This document shows, one piece after another, positions 17,260 through 26,657 of a DNA stretch of 64,000 nt. The notes beneath the pieces were generated by a model. It was not told the origin of the DNA. It made no database searches and was given only the letters and a program-made list of their open reading frames with translations. The position numbers and the translations under genes are program-made. The stretch is taken from contig CAVZJM010000002.1 of the NCBI GenBank assembly GCA_963775625.1, positions 248,001-312,000 of the forward strand, read 5' to 3'. The first letter of the stretch is position 1, and each line of letters opens with the position of its first letter. This stretch comes from JAIBJN01 sp963775625. GTDB taxonomy: Bacteria; Actinomycetota; Thermoleophilia; Gaiellales; Gaiellaceae.

Positions 17260-18771
17260 TCAGTGCCTCCGCCAGGAGCGGCCGTCGCGGTGCAGGAGCT
17301 CGTCCGCGGCGTGCGGCCCCCAGGTTCCGGCCGCGTAGTTGGGGAAGTGCGGGCGGTCGCGCTGCCAGGGCGCGACCATCGCGTCGACCAGCGCCCACTG
17401 CTCCTCCACCTCGTCCTCCCGCGTGAAGAGCGTGGCGTCGCCGAGCAGGCAGTCCAGGATCAGGCGCTCGTAGGCCTCCGGCAGGCCTACCCGGAAGGCG
17501 CCGCCGTAGAGGAAGTCCATGTGCACCGTGCGGATGGAGACGCCCTGCCCGGGCACCTTGGCGCCGACGGCGAGGGAGACGCCCTCGTCCGGCTGGATAT
17601 GGATGAGAAGCACGTTGGGCCGGAGGCCCTCCTCGTCGTCCACCTCGAAGGGCGGGTGGGGCGCGCGCTTGAACTGGATGGCGATCGTCGTCTCGCGGCG
17701 CGGCAGCCGCTTGCCCGTCCGGATGTAGAACGGCGTGTCCGCCCAGCGCCAGTTGTCCACGTAGAGCTTGGCGGCGACGTAGGTCTCGGTCTCGGAGTCC
17801 GGCGCGATGCCGGGCTCCTCACGGAAGCCCGGCACGGGCTCGCCCTCGATGAAGCCCGGGCCGTACTGGCCGCGGACGACGTGCTTCGGGCCGGGCGTGT
17901 GCAGCGCACGCAGCACCTTGACCTTCTCGTTGCGCACCGCATCGGCCTCGAAGTCGATCGGCGGCTCCATCGCCGTGAGCGCCACCAGCTGGAGCATGTG
18001 GTTCTGGACGACGTCGCGCATGGCGCCTGTCTCGTCGTAGAACTCGCCTCGCCCCTCGACAGCCGAGCGACTCGCCCACCGTGATCTGGACGTGGTCGAT
18101 GAACTGTCGGTTCCAGATGGGCTCGAAGATGCCGTTGGCGAAGCGCAGGACGAGCATGTTCTGGACCGTCTCCTTGCCCAGGTAGTGGTCGATGCGGTAG
18201 ATCTCGCGCTCCTCGAAGTGCTCGTGGACGAGGTCGTTGAGCTGCCGCGCGCTCGCCAGGTCGGAGCCGAACGGCTTCTCGACGATCAGCCGTGTCCACC
18301 CGCTCGTCGTGCGCGCCTTGCCGAGTGCGGTCACGATCGGGCTGAACGCCTTGGGAGGCACGGCGAGGTAGTAGACGCGGTTGCCGGCCGTGCCCTGCGT
18401 CGCGTCGAGCTCGTCGAGGCAATCGATCAACGGCTGCTCGCCGCCCTCGACGCCGAAGTCGGCGGCCACGTAGACGATGCCCTCGGCCAGCCGCTCCCAG
18501 ACGTCCTCCCTGAACTCGTCGCGGGCGTGCTCGACGACCGCCTCGCGCATCCGCTCGCGAAACTCCTCCGTCGTCATCTGGGTGCGGGAGACGCCGACGA
18601 TGCCGTAGCGGTCGGGAAGGAGGCCGCGGAAGACGAGCGAGTAGAGGGCGGGCATGAGCTTGCGCTGGGTGAGGTCGCCCGAGGCGCCGAAGATCGCGAG
18701 CGCGAACGGCTCGGGCGGCCTCCGCATCCGCAGGCCCTCCGCCAGCGGGTTCTCGGCGACGGCTGCCTGGC

Positions 18772-18775
<4 letters not shown>
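17260..18775 (-). pseudogene. zwf: Glucose-6-phosphate dehydrogenase, reading frame broken by one extra base
   Basis: NADP-dependent entry enzyme of the pentose phosphate pathway. The N-terminal part has the Rossmann motif IFGASGDLTQRKLMPALY and the active-site RIDHYLGKETVQN. The frame then shifts at about 18061. The minus strand reads GGC-T-GTC where the family sequence ESLGVEGRGEFYDETGAMRD needs GGC-GTC. The remaining 253 codons are intact to the normal end. Removing one base gives 504 residues, the normal length. The start ATG overlaps the gnd stop (ATGA). Intact flanks suggest a sequencing error or a very recent lesion rather than decay. Confidence 0.88.
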
Positions 18776-19674
<899 letters not shown>

Positions 19675-19678
19675 CAAG

Positions 19679-19839
19679 AACCCCTTTCGAAATGAAGCCG
19701 GGTGCCGCCGGGCCGCGCTGGACGGCACGATGCGGCGTCCTCAGTCGCGCCCGTATTCTCGAATACGAGCGCTCCCTGCGTCCTTGCCTCGCACTCGCCC
19801 AGCTCACCCCGACAGCGACGCATCATTCCGAAATGGGTT
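19679..19839 (-). repeat. Intercistronic structured element, copy C (tal-gnd gap)
   Basis: Fills the whole gap between the tal stop and gnd. Read on the minus strand, the sense strand of the operon, it starts with CCCATTTCGGAATGATGC (19837-19820) and ends with GCTTCATTTCGAAAGGGG (19698-19681). The arms pair over 18 positions with two mismatches and one G-U. A central hairpin CGTATTC-GA-GAATACG lies at 19767-19752. The core shares long blocks with the copies at 58203 and 58790. The 3' arm contains the gnd ribosome site AAGGGG, so closing the helix would mask it. Confidence 0.75.
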
Positions 19840-20947
19840 CTAGGTCGGAACGAGCTCGCCGGACTTGGCGCTGATGCCCTCGAGCAGCTCGGCGAAGGAG
19901 TCGGCGAACTTCTCGACGCCCTCGCGCTCGAGCGTCGCGGTGACGTCGTCGTAGTCGACGCCGGCCTCGCCGATCCGCCGGAAGACCTCGTGCGCCTCGT
20001 CGATCCCGTCCTCGAGCGTCAGCGCCACGCGACCGTGGTCCTGGAAGGCCCGAATCGTCTCCTCCGGCATCGTGTTCACGGTGCGCGGGCCGATCAGCTC
20101 CTCCACGTAGAGAACGTCGCGGTAGGCGGGGTTCTTGGTCGAGGTCGAGGCCCAGAGGCAGCGCTGGGTCGTCGCCCCCCGTCCCGCGAGAGCCTCCCAC
20201 CGGTCTCCCGCGAAGATCTCCTGGTAGCGCCGGTAGGCCAGCTTGGCGTTGGCCACGGCGAGCGTCCCCTGGAGCTCCCGCGGGAGCGCCCAGCTCCTCG
20301 AGGCGCCGGTCGGCCTCGGTGTCGACCCGCGAGACGAAGAAGCTGGCGACGGACGCAACGCCGGACGGGTCGCCGCCCGCCTCGACGAGGCGCTCGAGCC
20401 CGCGGAGGTAGGCCTCTGCGACCTCGGAGTAGCGCTCCAGGGAGAAGATCAGCGTCACGTTGATCGACCTGCCGCGCGCGATCATCTCCTCGATCGCGGG
20501 CAGCCCCGGCTCGGTCGCCGGGATCTTCACGAACAGGCTCGGACGGTCGACGAGCTCGTGGAGGCGCACCGCCTCGGCGATGGTCGCCTCCGTGTCGTAG
20601 GCGAGGGTCGGGTCGACCTCGAGGGAGACGTAGCCGTCCTGGCCGCCGCCCCCGTCCCAGACGGCGCGGAGGACGCCGCAGGCGTCCTGGACGTCCCGGA
20701 CGGCGAGGCGCAGGAAGAGCTCCTTGGGATCGCGCTCCTCCTCGAGCTCCTCCCGGAGCTGCTCGTCGTAGGCGTCGCCGGAGGAGAGCGCCTTCTGGAA
20801 GATGGTCGGGTTCGAGGTGACACCGACGACGGCGTCGTCCTCGTGGAGCCGGGCGAGCTCCCCGCTGCGAAGCAGGTCGCGCGAGAGGTAGTCGATCCAG
20901 ACGCTCTGCCCGAGCTCCGAAAGCTGATGCAGTCGAGACTTGGCCAT
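19840..20947 (-). pseudogene. tal: Transaldolase, reading frame broken by one extra base
   Basis: Transfers a dihydroxyacetone unit in the non-oxidative pentose phosphate pathway. The first part carries VWIDYLSRDLLRSG, GVTSNPTIFQKAL and the Schiff-base lysine in SLFVKIPATEPG. After RRLEELGAP the frame is lost by one extra base in or next to the palindrome GCTCCCGCGGGAGC (20277-20290), then resumes at RELQGTLAVANAKLAYRRY and runs intact to the stop. With one base removed the protein is 368 residues, normal for actinobacterial Tal. The start ATG follows GGAAGGA. Location inside a GC palindrome makes a sequencing or assembly error plausible. Confidence 0.86.
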
Positions 20948-20983
20948 GCTGCCGTCCTTCCCGGGTCGGCGGGTTTCCACTCC

Positions 20984-22828
20984 CTACCGTAGCGCGCGGG
21001 CGCGCACGAGCTGCCGCGCCGCGTCGGCGATGTGCTCCCTGTCGATCCCCGCGGCGGCAAGCAGCTCGGCCGGCTTCCCCGAGCCGGGCATGCCGGCGAC
21101 GGCAAGGCGCGCGACCGCCGGGTGCTCGTCCAGGCCGGCGAGCGCCGAGAGCACGGCTTCGCCCAGGCCGCCCTGCGGCCAGTGGTCCTCGACGGTCACG
21201 ACTGCCCCGGTCGCCGAGGCGGCGTCCCGCAGGCCCTCCGCGTCGATCGGCTTCACCGAATAGCAGTCGACGACGCGCGCGGAGATCCCCTCGGCCTCGA
21301 GCCCGTCGGCCGCAGCCAGCGCCTCGCCGACGGTGATGCCGGCGCCGACGATCGTGACGTCGTCCTCCTCGGACGAGCGCAGCACGCGGCTGCCGCCGAC
21401 CTCGAACTCCTCGTCCGGGGCGTAGACGACCGGCGTCGCCGCACGGGTCGTCCGCAGATAGGAGATGCCCTCCAGCTCGGCCATCGCGGCGACGAGCTTC
21501 GCCGTCTGGTTCGCGTCGCAGGGGTAGAGGACGGTGCTGCCGCTGACGGCCCTCATCATGGCGAGATCCTCGAGCGCCATCTGGGAGGGGCCGTCCTCGC
21601 CGATCGAGACACCGGCGTGGGAGCCTGAGAGCGCCATGGTCGCCCGGCTGACGGCCGCCATGCGGATGAAGTCGTAGGCGCGCGTGAGGAAGGCGGCAAA
21701 GGTGGAGGCGAACGGCTTCCAGCCCCGGACCTGGAGGCCGACGGCCGAGGCGACCATCTGCTGCTCGGCGATGAACATCTCGAAGAACCGGTCGGGGTAG
21801 GCGGCCTGGAAGATCTCCGAGTACGTCGAGTTGGAGACCTCCCCGTCGAGCGCGACGACACGGCCGTCGGCGCCCCCGATGGCGGCGAGCGCGTCGCCGT
21901 AGGCCTTGCGGGTGGCGACCTCGGAGCCGAGCTCGTACCGGGGCAGCTCGAGCGGCCCCGCGGGGAACGAGTGCGGCTCTGCGCGCTCGCGGACGTGCAC
22001 GCGGACCGTCAGGTCGCGCTCGCCACCCAGCTCGGCGACCGCCGCCTCGGGATCGTCCAGCGGCTTCCCGTGCCAGCCGTTCTTGTTCTCGACCGCGCTG
22101 ACGCCCTTGCCCTTGAGCGTCCGCGCCACGATGACGGTGGGACGACCCTCGACGCCCAGCGCTTCGGCGTAGGCGGCGTCGATGGCGGCGACGTCGTGGC
22201 CGTCGATCGCAATCGCGTGCCAGTCGCAGGCCTCGGCTCGCCGGACGTAGGACTCGAGGTCCCAGCCGTGCATCGTCTCGCCGCGCTGGCCCAGCCGGTT
22301 GACGTCGATGATCGCCGTCAGGTTGTCGAGCTTCCCGTTGGCGGCATGCTCGAAGGCCTCCCACATCGAGCCCTCGGCCATCTCGCTGTCCCCGCACACC
22401 GTCCAGACACGGTACGGCAGCCGGTCGAGCTTCTTGCCGGCGAGCGCGATGCCCACCGCGATCGGCAGGCCCTGGCCGAGCGAGCCCGTGGCGACGTCGA
22501 CCCACGGGAGAGCCGGCGTCGGATGCCCCTCCAGTCGGCTTCCGAGCTTGCGGAAGGTGAGGAGCTCCTCGTCGGAGATCGCGCCGGCGGCCTTGAAGAG
22601 CGAGTAGACGAGCGGCGAAGCGTGGCCCTTGGAGAAGACGAGATGGTCGTTCGCCGGGTTCTCGGGGTCGTCGAAGTCGTAGTGGAGGTACTTGTCGAGG
22701 AGGACCGCCATCAGGTCGGCTGCCGACATCGAGGACGTCGGATGTCCCGACCCCGCCGCAGCCGCCGCGCGCACCGAGTCCACGCGCAGCTGCTGTCCCA
22801 GCTCCCGCCAGCGCTCCTGCTCGCTCAT
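20984..22828 (-). CDS. tkt: Transketolase
   Basis: Thiamine-diphosphate enzyme that moves two-carbon units, shared by the pentose phosphate and Calvin cycles. The N-terminal SGHPTSSMSAADL and SKGHASPLVYSLFKAAG, the cofactor motif GDSEMAEGSMWEAFEHA, and the pyrimidine-domain block SHAGVSIGEDGPSQMALED are all present. At 614 residues it is shorter than E. coli TktA (about 660). The chosen ATG (M-S-E-Q-E-R-W) overlaps the LysR stop as ATGA, so the two genes should be translated together. An ATG three codons upstream is an alternative. Confidence 0.92.
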   Translation of the reverse strand: MSEQERWRELGQQLRVDSVRAAAAAGSGHPTSSMSAADLMAVLLDKYLHYDFDDPENPANDHLVFSKGHASPLVYSLFKAAGAISDEELLTFRKLGSRLEGHPTPALPWVDVATGSLGQGLPIAVGIALAGKKLDRLPYRVWTVCGDSEMAEGSMWEAFEHAANGKLDNLTAIIDVNRLGQRGETMHGWDLESYVRRAEACDWHAIAIDGHDVAAIDAAYAEALGVEGRPTVIVARTLKGKGVSAVENKNGWHGKPLDDPEAAVAELGGERDLTVRVHVRERAEPHSFPAGPLELPRYELGSEVATRKAYGDALAAIGGADGRVVALDGEVSNSTYSEIFQAAYPDRFFEMFIAEQQMVASAVGLQVRGWKPFASTFAAFLTRAYDFIRMAAVSRATMALSGSHAGVSIGEDGPSQMALEDLAMMRAVSGSTVLYPCDANQTAKLVAAMAELEGISYLRTTRAATPVVYAPDEEFEVGGSRVLRSSEEDDVTIVGAGITVGEALAAADGLEAEGISARVVDCYSVKPIDAEGLRDAASATGAVVTVEDHWPQGGLGEAVLSALAGLDEHPAVARLAVAGMPGSGKPAELLAAAGIDREHIADAARQLVRARALR

Positions 22829-23745
22829 GGCGGCCATCCTACCCCGGTAGCCCCACCGCTACGCACGGCGTCGGCGACGAACGCCTCGAACTCCTCGACG
22901 GGCGCCCGGGCCGGGCCGCTCGCAGGGCGGAGGACGTACCACTGCCGCTCGGGCAGGCCGCCCTGGACCGAGATCGTCGCCAGGAGCCCCGACTCGAGCT
23001 CGAGGTCGACCGCGACGCGGGACTGGAGCGAGACTCCTAGGCCGGCGCGCACCGCCTGCTTGATCGCCCCGTTCGAGCCGAGGGTGACCGTCCGCGGGGA
23101 GAGATCGTGATGGCCGAGGTAGTCCTCCACGAGCATCCTCGTGCCCGAGTGCTCCTCGCGCACCAACCAGGTGAGGGCGCCGAGCTCGGCCACGCCAACC
23201 GAGCGGCGGCGCGCGAGCGGGTGGTCGGGCGAGGCGATGAGCACGATCTCGTTCTCGAGGAAGGGCCTGCCCGTCAGGCGGCCGCCGGGCGGAGGCGAGC
23301 CGCTGATCGCCAAGTCGGCCGTGCGCTCCAGCACCTGCTGGAACACCCGACCCCGGTTCCCGACCTCGAGCGTGAGCTCGATCTCCGGGTGGAGCTCGGA
23401 GAAGGCCCGAAGCAGCGGGGGGACGACGTACTCGCCGGCGGTGGTGACGGCGGCGATCCGCAGCCGCCGCGCCGAGGGCTCGGCGGCTTCGCGGGCGGCC
23501 TGCCTGCCCTGCTCGAGGAGGCCGACCACGTCGGCGGCGAAGGGCAGGAACGCCTGCGCGGCCGGTGTCAGGCGGATCGTCCTGCCCGCGCGCTCGGTCA
23601 GCTCGACGCCCAGCTCGCGGGCGAGCGCCGACAGGGCCGCCGACACCGAGGGCTGGGTGACGACGAGCCGCTCGGCGGCCTTGGAGACCGAGCCGGACTC
23701 CGCCACGGCCAGGAAGCTCGCCAGCTGGCTGAACGTCACGGCCAC
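22825..23745 (-). CDS. cbbR: LysR-family transcriptional regulator, CbbR-like
   Basis: The N-terminal winged helix (FLAVAESGSVSKAAERL, VTQPSVSAALSALARELG) and the LysR effector domain give 306 residues, the normal length. It is divergent from RuBisCO and coupled to transketolase, the classic place for a Calvin-cycle regulator (CbbR). Those usually respond to metabolites such as RuBP or NADPH. The GTG start has a perfect TATAAT six bases ahead and no ribosome site, pointing to a leaderless mRNA. The inverted repeat overlapping that -10 suggests autoregulation. The name rests on context. Confidence 0.82.
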   Translation of the reverse strand: MAVTFSQLASFLAVAESGSVSKAAERLVVTQPSVSAALSALARELGVELTERAGRTIRLTPAAQAFLPFAADVVGLLEQGRQAAREAAEPSARRLRIAAVTTAGEYVVPPLLRAFSELHPEIELTLEVGNRGRVFQQVLERTADLAISGSPPPGGRLTGRPFLENEIVLIASPDHPLARRRSVGVAELGALTWLVREEHSGTRMLVEDYLGHHDLSPRTVTLGSNGAIKQAVRAGLGVSLQSRVAVDLELESGLLATISVQGGLPERQWYVLRPASGPARAPVEEFEAFVADAVRSGGATGVGWPP

Positions 23746-23751
23746 GTGGTG

Positions 23752-23820
23752 ATTATAGATTGCAGACTATCTATTCGCCATAAATCTTCATTTGATCTCA
23801 CTACCTCAATTCTCTAGCGT
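23752..23820. promoter_or_regulatory. Divergent cbbR/cbbL control region
   Basis: An AT-rich strip in GC-rich DNA. On the minus strand TATAAT lies at 23757-23752, six bases before the cbbR start. ATAGAT (23755-23760) and ATCTAT (23769-23774) form a perfect inverted repeat with an eight-base spacer that overlaps this -10. On the plus strand TTGATC (23792-23797) and TAGCGT (23815-23820), spaced 17, could start cbbL at or next to its ATG. The -10 and the repeat are directly visible; their use is inferred. Confidence 0.55.
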
Positions 23821-23826
23821 GCTCGC

Positions 23827-25287
23827 ATGGCGCAGGCAGCCCAGGGCACCCCGAAGAAGAGCCGCTGGTCGGCAGGGGTGACGCCCTATGCCGAGATGGG
23901 CTACTACGACGCGGACTACGAGCCCAAGGACACGGACGTCCTGGCCGCGTTCAGGATCACGCCCCAGCCGGGCGTCGACCCGATCGAGGCGGCTGCGGCG
24001 GTCGCCGGGGAGTCGTCCACCGCGACGTGGACCGTCGTCTGGACCGACCGGCTGACCGCGCACGAGCACTACCAGGCGAAGGCCTACGACGTGGCGCCCG
24101 TGCCTGGAGCGGAGAACCAGTACATCGCGCGGATCGCCTACGACCTCGACCTGTTCGAGGAGGGCTCGATCGCCAACATGACCTCCTCGATCATCGGCAA
24201 CGTCTTCGGCTTCAAGGCCCTGAAGGCGCTTCGCCTCGAGGATCTCCGCATCCCGATCGCGTACGTCAAGACCTTCCAGGGCCCACCGCACGGCATCGTC
24301 ATGGAGCGCGAGTACCTGGACAAGTTCGGCCGCCCGCTGCTCGGCGCCACGACCAAGCCGAAACTCGGGCTCTCCGCCAGGAACTACGGGCGCGTCGTCT
24401 ACGAGGCCCTCCGCGGCGGGCTCGACTTCACGAAGGACGACGAGAACATCAACAGCCAGCCGTTCATGCGCTGGCGCGACCGCTACCTCTTCGCCATGGA
24501 GGGCGTCAATCGGGCCTCCGCCGAGACGGGCGAGGTCAAGGGCCACTACCTCAACGTGACGGCGGCGTCGATGGAGGAGATGTACGAGCGCGCCGAGTTC
24601 GCCAAGGAGATCGGCAGCGTGATCGTGATGATGGACCTGACCGTCGGCTTCACCGCGATGACGTCGATGTCACGCTGGGCGCGCCGGAACGGCGTCCTCC
24701 TCCACCTTCACCGCGCCGGCCACGGGACGTACACGCGCCAGAAGACGCACGGCGTCAGCTTCCGGGTGCTCGCGAAGTGGTGCCGCCTGCTCGGCGTCGA
24801 CCACCTGCACGCAGGGACCGTCGTCGGGAAGCTCGAGGGCGACCCGCACATGATCAAGGGCTACTACGACACCCTGCGGGAGGGCTTCGTTCCTGAGAAT
24901 CCGGAGACCGGCATCTACTTCGACCAGGACTGGGCCTCGCTCCCCGGCGTCATGCCGGTGGCCTCCGGCGGGATCCACGCGGGGCAGATGCACCAGCTCC
25001 TGCACTACCTCGGCGAGGACGTCGTCTTCCAGTTCGGCGGGGGCACGATCGGCCACCCGATGGGGATCGCCGCCGGCGCCACCGCCAACCGCGTCGCGGT
25101 CGAGGCCATGATCCAGGCCCGGAACGAGGGTCGGGACTACTACCAGGAGGGCCCCGACATCCTGGAGAAGGCGGCGCGAGGCTGCCCCGAGCTCGACGCC
25201 GCGCTCGAGATCTGGAAGGACATCACGTTCGACTTCGAGTCGACCGACACCCCCGATCTCGTCCTCACCCCGACCGTCGGCTACTGA
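23827..25287 (+). CDS. cbbL: Ribulose-bisphosphate carboxylase large subunit (form I, red type)
   Basis: Fixes CO2 onto ribulose 1,5-bisphosphate. The start GVTPYAEMGYYDADY is typical of red-type enzymes. Catalytic residues are intact: Lys177 in TTKPKLG, the carbamylated Lys203 with Asp205-Glu206 in GLDFTKDDENIN, His295-Arg296 in HLHRAGH, His328 in DHLHAG, loop-6 Lys335 in GTVVGKLEGD, and Ser380 in ASGGIHAG. At 486 residues it is full length. The C-terminal tail (TPDLVLTPTVGY) is the part CbbX threads in related systems. There is no ribosome site before the ATG. Confidence 0.97.
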   Translation: MAQAAQGTPKKSRWSAGVTPYAEMGYYDADYEPKDTDVLAAFRITPQPGVDPIEAAAAVAGESSTATWTVVWTDRLTAHEHYQAKAYDVAPVPGAENQYIARIAYDLDLFEEGSIANMTSSIIGNVFGFKALKALRLEDLRIPIAYVKTFQGPPHGIVMEREYLDKFGRPLLGATTKPKLGLSARNYGRVVYEALRGGLDFTKDDENINSQPFMRWRDRYLFAMEGVNRASAETGEVKGHYLNVTAASMEEMYERAEFAKEIGSVIVMMDLTVGFTAMTSMSRWARRNGVLLHLHRAGHGTYTRQKTHGVSFRVLAKWCRLLGVDHLHAGTVVGKLEGDPHMIKGYYDTLREGFVPENPETGIYFDQDWASLPGVMPVASGGIHAGQMHQLLHYLGEDVVFQFGGGTIGHPMGIAAGATANRVAVEAMIQARNEGRDYYQEGPDILEKAARGCPELDAALEIWKDITFDFESTDTPDLVLTPTVGY

Positions 25288-25300
25288 GCGAAAGGCAGCG

Positions 25301-25756
25301 ATGCGCGTCACCCAGGGAACGTTCTCCTTCCTGCCCGACCTCACCGACGAGGAGATCGAGGCGCAGATCGCCTACGCGCTCGGCCGCGGCTGGGCGATCC
25401 TCGTCGAGCACACGGACGACCCGCACCCGCGCAACACCTACTGGGACATGTGGGGGATGCCGCTCTTCGACCTGGCGCCGGACGAGGTCGACATCGCCAT
25501 GCGCGAGGTACGCGCGTGCCGCGGGGCTCACCCGAGCCTCTACGTCAAGGTCGGCGCCTACGACCGCAGCCTGGGCAGGCAAACGACCGCGCTCAGCTTC
25601 ATCGTCAACCGGCCTGCCGATGAGCCCGGCTTCAGGCTGGAGCGCCAGGAGAAGGCGGACCGGCAGGTTCGCTACACGCTGAGCGCCTATGCCGCCGACC
25701 GACCCCGCGGGCGCCGGTACGAAACCCCGCAGGCGAACGGAAGCGTGGAGCGGTGA
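25301..25756 (+). CDS. cbbS: Ribulose-bisphosphate carboxylase small subunit
   Basis: Caps the form I RuBisCO octamer. The N-terminus (VTQGTFSFLPDLTDEEIEAQ), the YWDMWGMPLFDL block and the LYVKVGAYD strand match red-type small subunits. At 151 residues it carries the C-terminal extension of red-type enzymes that forms the central-pore hairpins. It starts 13 bases after cbbL and overlaps cbbX by GTGA, so cbbLSX and prk form one transcription unit. Confidence 0.95.
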   Translation: MRVTQGTFSFLPDLTDEEIEAQIAYALGRGWAILVEHTDDPHPRNTYWDMWGMPLFDLAPDEVDIAMREVRACRGAHPSLYVKVGAYDRSLGRQTTALSFIVNRPADEPGFRLERQEKADRQVRYTLSAYAADRPRGRRYETPQANGSVER

Positions 25757-26655
25757 CCGAGCAGGAGCTCGTCGCCGTCAAGGACGGGTGGGACGTCGAC
25801 GACGTGCTCTGGGAGTCCAACGTCCAGGCCGTCCTCGACGAGCTCGACCGCGAGCTGGTCGCGCTCGACCCCGTGAAGACGCGCATCCGCGAGATCGCCG
25901 CCCTCCTCGTCATCGACAAGCTGCGGTTCGAGGCCGGCCTGGCCTCCGACCGCCCGTCGCTCCACATGTGCTTCACGGGCAATCCGGGCACGGGCAAGAC
26001 GACGGTCGCGCTGCGAATGGCGAAGATCCTCCAGGGCCTCGGCTACCTCGAGAAGGGCCACCTCGTCTCGGTCACCCGCGACGACCTCGTGGGGCAGTAC
26101 GTCGGTCACACGGCGCCGAAGACCAAGGAGGTCCTGAAGCGGGCCTACGGCGGCGTCCTCTTCATCGACGAGGCCTACTACCTGCACCGGCCCGAGAACG
26201 AGCGCGACTACGGACAGGAGGCGATCGAGATCCTCCTGCAGGTGATGGAGGCCGACCGCGACAAGCTGGTCGTGATCCTGGCCGGCTACAAGGACCGCAT
26301 GGACGAGTTCTTCGGCTCGAACCCCGGCATGTCGTCCAGGATCGCGCACCACCTGCAGTTTCCGGACTACACGGCCGAGCAGCTGCTGCAGATCGCCAAG
26401 CTGATCCTCGACCAGCAGGCGTACGAGCTCTCGGACGAGGCCGAGGACGTCTTCCGGGCCTACATCGAGCGCCGCATGGAGCAGCCCCGGTTTGCGAACG
26501 CCCGGAGCGTGCGGAACGCGATCGACCGGGCGCGGCTGCGGCAGGCGAGCCGGCTCTTCGACGCCGGCGGGACGCTGAGCCGCCGTCAGCTGGTCTTGAT
26601 CGAGCCGGAGGACCTCCTCCGCAGCCGCGTGTTCGCGGACACGGAAGTGGCCTGA
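25753..26655 (+). CDS. cbbX: RuBisCO activase CbbX (AAA+)
   Basis: AAA+ remodelling ATPase that removes inhibitory sugar phosphates from red-type RuBisCO. Walker A is GNPGTGKTTVALRMA, the pore-loop region DLVGQYVGHTAPKTKEV, Walker B VLFIDEAYYL, and the sensor/arginine-finger region SNPGMSSRIAHHL. It is 300 residues, normal. The GTG start overlaps the cbbS stop. The pairing with a red-type large subunit agrees with the known specificity of CbbX. Confidence 0.96.
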   Translation: MTEQELVAVKDGWDVDDVLWESNVQAVLDELDRELVALDPVKTRIREIAALLVIDKLRFEAGLASDRPSLHMCFTGNPGTGKTTVALRMAKILQGLGYLEKGHLVSVTRDDLVGQYVGHTAPKTKEVLKRAYGGVLFIDEAYYLHRPENERDYGQEAIEILLQVMEADRDKLVVILAGYKDRMDEFFGSNPGMSSRIAHHLQFPDYTAEQLLQIAKLILDQQAYELSDEAEDVFRAYIERRMEQPRFANARSVRNAIDRARLRQASRLFDAGGTLSRRQLVLIEPEDLLRSRVFADTEVA

Positions 26656-26657
26656 CC

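Noticed and set aside
18050..18070. Programmed frameshift in zwf
   Set aside because: No slippery heptamer, stop codon or stimulatory hairpin is seen at the site, and zwf is not known to use frameshifting.
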